Source: Mercurialis annua (taxonomy: Eukaryota > Streptophyta > Magnoliopsida > Malpighiales > Euphorbiaceae). From it: a DNA stretch of 64,000 nt. The DNA lies in the NCBI RefSeq assembly GCF_937616625.2, contig NC_065570.1, positions 33,053,665 to 33,117,664 of the forward strand, read 5' to 3'. Each line of letters opens with the position of its first letter. Position 1 is the stretch's first letter. The notes beneath the pieces were generated by a model that was given only the letters and a program-made list of their open reading frames with translations, made no database searches and had not been told where the DNA came from. Both the position numbers and the translations under genes were made by a program. Below are positions 55,526 to 64,000 of the stretch, one piece after another.

Positions 55526-58260
55526 TGTCACGACCCATTTTCATGAATCGCGACCGGCGCTAGGTTATGGGTAATGTAGTACCAAAACCCGTAGCTAGCC
55601 TTTCAATTAACATACAAACACATAAACCTGCAGAAAACCAATGCTCGGGGGAAACCGAGACTTCAGCCTAAATCTAGCAGTTATAATATTCAACAATTAA
55701 AATAACATGCTTTCCAATAATAGTATTAAATCGGCTTAACATCAATAATCCGGAATAAACGTTTAACATGCCATAGCAATAAATAATCAATCAGACCAAT
55801 CTGACAATAATTAGAATAAAATAAAGATGTCTAGTCAACTACTGCGGTCTAAGAATGAAATAGTTGATAGTTCTACTAAAATAAATGGAACCTCCGAAGA
55901 AAAGTAAATGCTGAGATCACCAGACTCTCTCAGATCATAACCCTGGGAAAAATTTGAAAAACAACGGGGTCAGATATACTGAGATAAGTTTATACCACTA
56001 TGTACATTTATTAAGTGGAAAACCTTTAAAATCGTTTAAAATATTTAATAACGATATTACGAATAATAATTGGAACCCTAATCCACAATTCTAAATAATA
56101 AACATAATCCAATAGGCTTGGTCCCGAGAGTTGAGCTACACCGAGTTACCACCGACCACACTGTACCATATCTAGAGTCCCGAGAACAATGCTAAACCGA
56201 GTTACTCTATTTGGTCCCGAGAGCTACGCTCACACCGAGTTACCACATTTCCATAAATACCTTACCCAGATCATTACCGGTGCGCACGCAGTCCTAATGA
56301 TGCCCATTAGGTAGCATGTTCCAACTAAGAGTCATAATATAAAAACAGTTCGAAATATACGTACAATATATATATTTAATATTAAAATAACAATTTACTT
56401 AATAAAGCGGTAAATAGTAAGTACAAACTCACTGCTTGCTAATCCACGTGATAACCGGCAAGCAACTAATCCTGGTTCGCCTCTGGAGCACGAACAACAG
56501 ACGGGTCTAGACAAATAAAATAATTATTAAAAACAGACCCTAACTCTAGAGAGTACAAGACACCACATAGGACTAGCATAACTAACACGTCGGAATTAAA
56601 TAATCCAAAGCAACACAAAAATACCCAAAAGGTAATAAAGTCCCATCTAGAGGCCCCTGTACTTTACACATTTTTTTTCTGTAGGTCCTTATACTTCATT
56701 TTTGTATTATCTGATCCTTCTACTTACCTATTTTTATTTTTCAGGTCCTTTTTGAATTTTTTCCAGTCATTTTGTGTGACTGGAGGAAAAAAAGATTGTA
56801 AGTATAGGGACTTAGAAGAAAAAACAATTGTAAGTAGAGGGACTGGAAAAAACTCAAAAAGGACCTGAAAATCAAAAATAAGTAAGTAGAAGGATCAGAT
56901 AATACAAAAATGAAGTATAAGGACCAACGGAAAAAAAAGTGTAAAGTACAGGGACCTCTAGATGGGTTAAGCCATTAAGTTATAAAATAAGTTCAGGGGC
57001 TAAATTGTAATTTAGCCAATTCATGCCCAATTGATATACTTATTTAAATAAGATTACCTGAGTAATTATATTAACTAAATTTATAATTATCTATCGTTTT
57101 CACTATTTAATTTATAAACAAAATAAAATCCAAGTTATTAGTTAAAGTTTAACATTAAGGATTTATTTGATTTAGCTAAAATATTTTGGTGATTACAATG
57201 GCTATTTAGCCATCACCTACCTTTCAAAATCAATTAACCGCGCCCATTACATACACATCAACAATCCACCATATTTTGCTACTGAACCAAAATTCTTAAG
57301 CCTAAATCCATCAAAATCTCATGATAACAAAGCAACCTTAACCATAGCTAATCAATACCTAATCTCCAAATCAAGATCTAACAATAATCATAACACAGTA
57401 AAGGAAATCCAAATTGTAAAACCATGGCAAAAACATAAACGAGGCAACGATAATCCGTATAGCAATTTAACTCAACTCCATAACATAAAATCAAACAATT
57501 CCGCTAACCTATCAACCAAGGATGCTAAATAGCCTACAAGCAATCAAAATCAAGTCCCAAGACAATGGAAAAGAGTCGGCAGAAACAAGTTTAATCCAAG
57601 AACAGTTTATAGCATTTCTAAAACAGAAACCGTACGGCGAACGGAACGAGATCGATAGCGTACCCTTCAACGAAAATGAGGTGGGGAATTGAAGGTACAC
57701 GTGTCTAGAACGTCTGGAAACAAACGGTTTCAATTTCGATCTAGAAACGAGACAAAACGATCAAAAACACAGAAGTGCCGTCAAAGCTAAATCTGAAAAC
57801 TTAAGAACACAACATACCGATGATTTCAGCAAACTTCAAGAGGGATTTTCGACAGTGATTCTTCAGAGAATCGAATGAACAATGGCAGCTAGGGTTAGCT
57901 TGCAGCGAGAGGAAGAGATTAGGGTTGAAGTTTTGTTATTTAAAGGATCCGTAAATAGAGAATTTAAGCCCCAAACTACCCCCCCCCACAAGGCCCATCG
58001 CTGGTCTCGTACGAGACCAGCAAAAAGCCTTTGTTCTCGTTCGAGAATCAAGTTCTCGAACGAGAACAAAGAAATTCAACACAGGTCTCGTTCGAGACAT
58101 GTGTTGTTTCGAAGGGGAAAATGAATTTATTTATTTTCTTGGGCCCAAAGCTAACCCAATGAACTAACTTGAACCGACCACTAATTTCGAATAATTTCAA
58201 AACACCCAGAACCACGTCGGAAATTAAAAAAAATAATTTAAAATTTTACAGGATATTACA
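55526..58260 (-). repeat. 5' LTR of B (2.74 kb), with MITE
   Basis: Homologous to 37776-40634. It differs by many substitutions and by replacement of about 420 bp with the 325-bp foldback element at 56642-56966. The palindromes GTTCTCGTTCGAGAA, GTTCTCGAACGAGAAC and GGTCTCGTTCGAGAC lie at 57998-58107. It is followed by TSD GTTCT (58261-58265). Confidence 0.93.
56642..56966. mobile_element. Foldback MITE in B 5' LTR
   Basis: A 325-bp element whose ends CCCATCTAGAGG...CCTCTAGATGGG are perfect inverted repeats. Complementarity continues inward for about 120 bp with few mismatches (for example TCCTTCTACTTAC and GTAAGTAGAAGGA). A nested hairpin CCAGTC...GACTGG lies in the middle. It is absent from the 3' LTR of the same element, so it came after B inserted. 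I see no clear TSD because adjacent LTR sequence was lost. Its superfamily is uncertain; long foldback arms suggest a Mutator-like MITE. Confidence 0.88.
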
Positions 58261-58692
58261 GTTCTTCTTCAATTGTTGTTGGCGGCAAAATTCATTTTCA
58301 AAAGCGTGGTGACCATTCTTTGTTACTGTGTGAGTTGAGATAGTTATTCCAAAATTGATCACTTGGTGGGAAATAATGTTGGCCACTGTTGGTTTAAATT
58401 TAATATTTTGGTTGTTGTTTGATTTCACGTGAATGGTTATATTATTTGTGTCTTGGCTATTAATAATTATGTGCTTATGGCAAAAAGTTATTGTGGCTAT
58501 CCTGGGTGTGAAATTGTTATTGGTTGGTTTATCATTATGATTTAATCAAAGATTTTTATTTGATTATTACTGATTTGAAACCGAACATTCGTCTATCATT
58601 TTAATTTTTAAATTTCTAATCAATAATTTTTTTTAAATAAAATCTAAAGATAATATTAGTTTCGATTCTAATTAAAATTGTTTGAGTATTAT
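58261..58692 (+). repeat. 3' LTR of C2, second segment
   Basis: Resumes exactly where 37775 stopped (after the duplicated GTTCT) and aligns with 30560-30985 of the 5' LTR. It is cut at 58692 by element T2. The rest of the LTR lies beyond the window. Confidence 0.88.
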
Positions 58693-59274
58693 TGATGGAT
58701 ACCGAATCCTACAGTAAATAGAATGGAGCCGAGTCACAAGAGATCCACTCTCGGATGATACCGGACTCCCCATGATGGCCTGAAGGAGATACCGAATCCC
58801 CTGAGATTCGGCAGTACGCCAACAAAGACCGAATCCCACAAGATCCGCCTAAAGCGCGTTAAGTCCGGGATTCAGGTAGACCGCCAAGAATGGAAGTACT
58901 CTCCTATTCAGGACACAAACACCGAATATGGAAGGATAAGCTCTACCTTAGGAAGATAAGACTATTTAGGAAGACGTTCCTAAATAGGACTCTTATCAGA
59001 TTAAGGTAGATCTCGACAAATCAGGAGAATCCCTACTATATTGCCAAATCCCTACAAAGTAGGATTCACTTACCTATTATGACTCTACAAGGTATATTCG
59101 ACTACTATAAAATGAGCACGAGGTATGCCTAGAATCACAATTACATTCATATACACATAACGCTGCTCAAAGCTCTAAACTGACTTTAGCATCGGAATCA
59201 GACAACCACCGTCCGGTTAGCTTCTACCCTGTTTTGCAGGTCTTACTCACTGGCTCAGAAGGCTGACTCCATCA
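58693..59274 (+). repeat. 5' LTR of T2 (582 bp)
   Basis: The ends TGATGGA...TCCATCA are inverted repeats of each other. A TATA box CTATAAAATGAG is at about 59105-59116. Confidence 0.9.
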
Positions 59275-59276
59275 AT

Positions 59277-59293
59277 TGGCGCCGTCTGTGGGA
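59277..59293 (+). other. Primer binding site of T2
   Basis: TGGCGCCGTCTGTGGGA, two bases after the LTR end. This is a TGGCGCC-type PBS common in Tat/Athila elements and differs from that of T1. The tRNA is not assigned here. Confidence 0.85.
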
Positions 59294-59350
59294 AAAGCTT
59301 AACTAAACTTCAAATTGAAGGAGCTTTTCTGAACTCAAAAACAAAATTCA

Positions 59351-60157
59351 TTGAAGAAGATGACTTCTGAAAAAGTGAACCTGAAGAATCAAACATCACA
59401 AAGAAAACGGAAAGAGGCAGAACTCTCAACTCCTCCTCCGGTAACCTTCGACGGGGAAGATTTCGGGAGAATAGCTGAAGAGCATAACGAAGCTCTGGTG
59501 GTAACCATGATCATCGAACACTGGAATGTCGAAAGAATCTTAATCGATGAAGGAAGCGCAATAAACTTAATAACAGGAAAGGATTACGAAAGCCTAGGAA
59601 GAGAGCTAGCAGAATTAAAAAGAAATGCCACACCCGTGGTAGGATTTGGGGGCTTACCAATCAAGCCCAACGGAACAATCACACTTGATGTCAAGCTAGG
59701 AAGGACGAGGAAAAGCGAGGAATTACCTACGCGGTTTAGTGTCGTAGAAATCGACTTGCCATACAATGCGATATTGGGAAGACCTTTCCTCCATGACTCA
59801 GCAGCTGTGACCAGTGTAAGAGCGCTAACCATGAAGATACCAACAAAGCAAGGAATTATCACGATACAAGGAAACCGAGCCGAGGCAAAGAAGTGCTACG
59901 AACGGTCAATAGAAGAATCAGGCGAAGCGATGGTGATAGAAGAAATCCTTAATCACGACATCGAAGAGAAAGAAACAGCACCCGAGGGCGAAACAAAGAA
60001 ACTACAACTCGGCAAGGAAAAGAGAGTAAATCTTGGCGCGAAAATGGACCCAAAAATTGAAGAAGAAATCACGGCCATGTTGAAAAACAACATCGAAACC
60101 TTCGCCGCCAATGCGAAAGAAATTGTCGGAATAGACCCCCTAGGTCATTACGCATGA
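59351..60157 (+). pseudogene. Protease region of T2, gag largely deleted
   Basis: A 268-residue frame starting near the PBS. After about 30 residues it enters the Tat protease: FDGEDFGRIAEEHNEALVV, active-site region ILIDEGSAINLI (D-E-G in place of the usual D-T/S-G) and NAILGRPFLHD. The normal 1.5-2 kb of gag before it is absent. It ends at a TGA because of an extra G near 60146, after which the frame would lead into RT. Confidence 0.85.
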
Positions 60158-61040
60158 TCTAAATGTAGCAGAGACGGCGAATCCCGTAAAACAGAAGAAA
60201 AGGAAGTTCTCGGAAGAAAAACAGAAAATAATCGCTGAAGAAGTAGAAAAATTGGAGAAAGCAGGATTCATTCTAGAAGTCCACTACCCCGAATGGGTAG
60301 CTAATGTAGTTATCGTGAAGAAAGCTAACGGAAAAAACAGAATGTGTGTAGATTACACCGATCTGAACAAAGCATGTCCTAAAGATAGCTACCCACTGCC
60401 AGACATCGATCAACTCGTAGACTCTACTGCCGGACATGCAATGTATAGCCTAGCCGATGCAGCTCAAGGCTATCACCAAATCCAAATGAAGGAACAAGAC
60501 CAGGAAAAAACTTCATTCATCACGGAGGGAGGAACCTACTGTTACACGGCGATGCCCTTCGGATTGAAAAACGCAGGAGCAACTTACCAAAGGCTTATGA
60601 ATTTCATGTTCAAAGGCGAGATAGGAAAGCGTGCCAGGTGTATGTAGACGATTTAATCATCAAAAGCGAACGAAGAAACCCATGCAAAAGATCTGGAAGA
60701 AACATTCAACATACTGAATAAATTTGGGATGAAGCTGAACCCAGACAAATGTACGTTCGACGTTCAAGGCGGAAAATTCCCGGGATTTATTATATCTCAA
60801 AGAGGAATAGAGGCGAACCCTGAAAAGATCAAAGTAATTATGGACATGAAAGCACCAAGAAATATAAACGAAGTTCAAAAACTCAACGGGCGAATCACAG
60901 CACTCGGTAGATTCATGTCCTGCTCAGAAAAAAGATGCTTGCCTTTCTTCAAAGCCCTCAAAGGAACACAAAAATTTGAATGGAACAAAGACTGCGAAAA
61001 CGCCTTTGAAGAAATAAAAGAGTTTCCTCGTCACCCCTCC
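60158..61040 (+). pseudogene. Reverse transcriptase of T2, frameshifted
   Basis: RT motifs lie in three frames. From 60252: VANVVIVKKANGKNRMCVDY, YSLADAAQGYHQIQM and MPFGLKNAGATYQR. The catalytic YVDD (near 60641-60655) lies in a shifted frame. From 60729: MKLNPDKCTF, FPGFIISQRGIEANP and ITALGRFMSCSEK. Shifts occur near 60630 and 60665, and again near 61020. It cannot yield a full polymerase. Confidence 0.88.
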
Positions 61041-61041
61041 A

Positions 61042-62049
61042 TTGCTCAGCAGACCGCTGAAAGGGGAAACGTTGTACTTATACATCAGCACCACAAAAGA
61101 AACTATCGGAACAGTGCTAGTGAGGGAAGAAGACAATGAAATGAAGCCAATCTACTACATTAGCCGAGTCCTGAAAGGCGCGGAGACAAGATACCACGAG
61201 ATCGAAAAAATGGCACTTGTTGTAGTAACCACAGCTAAAAAACTGAGATACTACTTCCAAAGCCACAACGTGGTAGTAAGAACGAATCAACCATTGCGAA
61301 AGGCGATCCAAAGACCAGAAAAGTCCGGGAGATTAGTCCACTGGTCCATCCAACTTAGCGAACATGACATAAGATACGAACCTCGCCCAACTCTCAAAGC
61401 GCAAGCCTTGGCGGACTTCGTAGCAGAAATAACTCCGACCGAAACCGGTCAGCCCAAGCCAGTCTTAGTATGGGAACTCCACGTAGATGGAGCATCAAAT
61501 GAAAAAGGAGACGGAGCAGGAGCCATCCTCAGAGGACCCGGAAAAGTCAAAATCGAATATGGAGTAAACATCCAATTCACCGCTACCAACAACGTAGCTG
61601 AGTACAAAGCCTTAATCGCAGGCCTCGGTCTACCGTTAGAGATAAGAACGGAAATCCTAAGGATCTATAGCGACTCCCAGCTGGTAGTAAATCAGGTCAA
61701 GGGAGAATATCAAGCCAAAGAAACAGGAATGATCGAATATCTGGGAAAAGTCATGACGCAGCTCCAACAGCTGGAAGCACAAGGAGGACAATGGGAAATC
61801 ATTCAAATTCCCAGAGAGGAAAACAATGAGGCCGACGCCATCGCTAAATCTGCATCGGAACTCGGAGACCTATTCACTAAAATGCAGTTAAAAGAAACTC
61901 TCGAATCGCCAAGCACCAGAGAAGTCGAAGTCATGGCAATCGAAGAAGCCGATTCCTGGATGACCCCATTAATCAAATATTTAGACCACGGCGAACTACC
62001 AACAGACAAAACCGAAGCCATTCGGATCATCAGAAAATCTGCCAACTAG
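61042..62049 (+). pseudogene. Two RNase H domains of T2
   Basis: The first domain (LYLYISTTKETIGTVLV...ETRYHEIEKMALVV) lacks the usual first Asp, as in T1. The second, Tat-type RNase H keeps the acidic residues (ELHVDGASNEKGDGAG, NNVAEYKALIAGL, IYSDSQLVVNQV, NNEADAIAKSAS). It ends with TAG at 62047-62049, before the integrase. Confidence 0.88.
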
Positions 62050-63183
62050 TCATTTCACAACGAAGTTCTTTACCGAACCTCCTTAACTCATCCATGGTCA
62101 AGGTGCATCTCGCCCCAGACAGGAGGATCCATCCTAAAGGAAATCCACAAAGGAATATGCGGAGCACTCGAAGAAGCAATCACCATAGCAAGGAAAACAA
62201 TACTCCAAGGATACTACTAGCCGACCATCAAAGAAGATGCAAAAACGTTAGTTAAGAAATGTGATAAATGCCAAAGACACTAAAATGTCAGTCGCAAACC
62301 AGCAGTACCTCAAGGATCAATGGAAAGCCGTTGGCCGTTCGCCACATGGGGGATTGATATAGTTAGACCGTTCGAGACCGGAAAACATCAATTGAAATTC
62401 CTAATCTTCGCAATAGAGCATTTCACAAAATGGGTAGAGGTAGCGCCAGTCGCAACCATCACTGCAGCTAGAGTAGAAGAATTCTTCAAGAACGAAGTAA
62501 TATGCCGATTTGGCATACCCCACACCGTGATAGCAGACAACGGCAAACAATTCGACTGCAAGTGATTCAAGGAGTTCTGCAAAGGGCTAATGGTCAACTT
62601 GAAATTTACTTCGGTGTCGCACCCTCAAACAAACGGAATGACCCAACCGAACCATAGCACAAGGAATAAAAAGAGGCTTTCTCAGTATAAGGAAAATTGG
62701 GCAGAAGAACTATACAGCGTTCTGTGGGCATACAGAATGACTCCTAGAAAGGGGACAGGCGAGACACCTTTCAGACTCGCCTATGGCACTGAAGCGGTAA
62801 TCCCAGTAGAAATTGGCGTACCCAGCATCAGGGTGAACTACCTGGAAAAAGAAACCAACGAGGCTAGAACAAGACTATCTCTAGACCTACTAGAGGAAAG
62901 AAGAGATGAAGCAGTGGTCCGAGCCGCTACATATAAGAAACAAGCTGCAAGATATCATAACAAGAGAATAAATTCGAGAGAATTTCAAAAAGGCGATCTA
63001 GTCTTATGGAACGCTGAAATTGGCAGAGGAAACGCAGGAGTAAAGAAAATGCAAGCAAATTGGGAAGGCCCCTACATTGTAGAAGAAGCTACTGGAAAAG
63101 GCGCATATAAACTAAAGACAATAACCGGATCCATGGTGCCCAGATACTGGAATGTAGAGCACCTGAGAAAGTATTATCAATAG
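62050..63183 (+). pseudogene. Integrase of T2, with stops
   Basis: The zinc-finger half (CDKCQRH near 62260) and the catalytic core (ATWGIDIVRPFETG; VIADNGKQFDCK; then HPQTNGMTQPNHSTRNK, where the catalytic Glu seems to be Gln) are separated by stops at 62218-62220, 62281-62283 and 62563-62565. The C-terminal part from 62590 is open for 197 residues, with the WEGPYIV motif and end LRKYYQ. No chromodomain is present. Loss of the Glu plus the stops make it inactive. Confidence 0.85.
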
Positions 63184-63557
63184 ATTAATTCATGGCATGT
63201 ACTTATTCCCATTTTTGAAATAAAAGGCGACTCGGCGTTGAGAAGTAAATTTTAAAGGCTCGCTCGAGTCCTAATATATACAATTTAACAAGAATCGTTT
63301 GAATCTTAGTTAAAAATAATTTAGACTTGTCTGAGTCGAAATAAAAATAAAAGGATCCAATCAGACCTACAAATAAATCACACACCAACGGAAGTTTAGA
63401 TTAACTTCCCAAAATAAAGAGCGAGTTTAGATTAACTCTCCACGACTAAACAAAAGAAAAACAATTGTTAAAAGATCATTATATTAACAAGAAAAAATTA
63501 CAAAGGATCCGCCTAGATTCGATACAAAAAAGGAAAAAGGAAAACAGAAAATAAAAA
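63184..63557. other. Spacer between T2 integrase and antisense frame
   Basis: 374 bp, A-rich on the plus strand, between two converging reading frames. Nothing coding is seen. GATTAACTTCCC / GATTAACTCTCC (63400-63445) is a short direct repeat. Confidence 0.6.
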
Positions 63558-64000
63558 CTAAGCTTTTTTCAAAGCATCTTGTTTCTGCTTATCAAGCTTC
63601 GCCTTCACTTCCTTTGCCAAAGAGGCAGGATCCAATTGATTGACACCAGAAAGATCGATGCCAGGATTCTGCTCCCGCAGCTTCGCCCCGATCGCTAACC
63701 GGTACTGAGTCATGACTTGGGAATAAAAGCTCCCAGAGTCACCCAAACGCCGGCGGAGACGTCCCTCTTCTTTCTTCAGATCATCCCTCTCCTTAGTAAG
63801 AGCATCTGAAGAAAACTTTAGAGACTCGATCTCATCAGACAAAGTTTGAACCCGAGCCTCTAAGGTAGAAATCTCCCGACTCTTGGCAGATACGGAAGAG
63901 CGCAGCTGTTGGATCAGACCAGTCGTTTCGCCAGCCTCCTCTTCCATCTTCTGTTTTTCGGACAGCCAGGATTCAGAATCTTTCTGAAGTTTCTTCAATT
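63558..64000 (-). CDS. Antisense coiled-coil frame of T2, C-terminal part
   Basis: A 146-residue frame open to the right edge, stop at 63558. The visible part is a heptad-rich coiled coil (KSREISTLEARVQTLSDEIESL, then LTKERDDLKKEEGRLRRRL). A globular tail follows (FYSQVMTQYRLAIGAKLREQNPGIDLSGVNQL) and a basic end (KAKLDKQKQDALKKA). It lies opposite to pol, downstream of integrase, exactly where T1 carries its PMD gene, whose product also ends in a coiled coil. It is probably the end of the corresponding antisense gene. I see no direct residue match between the two tails. Confidence 0.65.
   Translation of the reverse strand, partial: LKKLQKDSESWLSEKQKMEEEAGETTGLIQQLRSSVSAKSREISTLEARVQTLSDEIESLKFSSDALTKERDDLKKEEGRLRRRLGDSGSFYSQVMTQYRLAIGAKLREQNPGIDLSGVNQLDPASLAKEVKAKLDKQKQDALKKA

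Larger units (their letters stand above)
37776..58260 (-). mobile_element. Chromovirus B (Tekay/Del-like Ty3/gypsy), nested in C2 3' LTR
   Basis: A minus-strand element with LTRs at 37776-40634 and 55526-58260 and TSD GTTCT on both sides. After removal of the nested element A2 it is about 11 kb. The order is gag with CCHC knuckle, protease, RT, RNase H, integrase and C-terminal chromodomain, all one gag-pol frame in origin. I see in-frame stops at 54128-54130 (TAG), 53598-53600 (TAA), 52899-52901 (TAG) and 41576-41578 (TGA), and a 1-nt shift near 53755-53765. Three of the stops fit C-to-T decay of methylated DNA (TGG or CAA codons). The copy is inactive but recently derived. Confidence 0.95.
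58693..64000 (+). mobile_element. Tat-lineage Ty3/gypsy element T2, incomplete at window edge
   Basis: A plus-strand element in the C2 3' LTR; the five bases before it (ATTAT) are the expected left TSD. It has a 582-bp 5' LTR, a TGGCGCC PBS, protease, RT, two RNase H domains, integrase and then an antisense frame. Most of gag is missing: only about 60 nt separate the PBS from the start of the protease frame. Several frameshifts and stops make it a defective copy. The 3' LTR is outside the window. Confidence 0.92.

Overview
This is nuclear DNA from a flowering plant, most likely a eudicot with a repeat-rich genome. I base that on its LTR retrotransposon families: a chromodomain-bearing Ty3/gypsy element close to Tekay/Del, two Tat-lineage Ty3/gypsy elements with a second RNase H, several large non-autonomous relatives with initiator-Met-type primer binding sites, a solo LTR, a foldback MITE and a satellite-like array. 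I see no ordinary host gene. The species cannot be named from the sequence alone.

Layout. 1-3899: 3' end of a plus-strand non-autonomous element with a 2.7 kb LTR (family A, copy A1), apparently inserted in an older minus-strand LTR of similar type (3900-4655). 4656-11017: minus-strand, non-coding LARD-like element (family C, copy C1) with its PBS and 2.9 kb 5' LTR. 11018-15064 and 26751-27602: one array of about 80 copies of a 60-bp tandem repeat, split by a complete Tat element (T1, 15065-26750, TSD GAAAC). 27603-37775: plus-strand element C2. Its 5' LTR carries a solo LTR (28417-30508, TSD AGTTG), and its 3' LTR is interrupted by the chromovirus B (37776-58260, minus strand, TSD GTTCT). 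B is itself split inside reverse transcriptase by a young gag-only element (A2, 43004-52452, TSD TTAGC). The 3' LTR of C2 resumes at 58261 and is cut again at 58693 by a second Tat element (T2), which runs off the right edge.

How the parts relate. B encodes Gag, protease, RT, RNase H and a chromodomain integrase, although it now carries several stops. Families A and C carry no visible polymerase in the parts seen here. They share with B the PBS type, the terminal ~75 nt of the LTR and the sequence before the polypurine tract, so they are plausible trans-mobilised dependents of B-like elements. T1 carries, on the opposite strand to its gag-pol, a spliced gene for a plant-mobile-domain protein with its own TATA box. 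T2 has an antisense coiled-coil reading frame at the matching place.

The most unusual signals are: (i) a long-range RNA stem with an adjoining hairpin, supported by compensatory changes between families A and C, in their otherwise non-coding interiors; (ii) the intron-bearing antisense gene of T1 together with a strong excess of the hexamer ATCGGC/GCCGAT over the whole of T1; (iii) fast-changing arrays of 16-bp palindromes inside LTRs.
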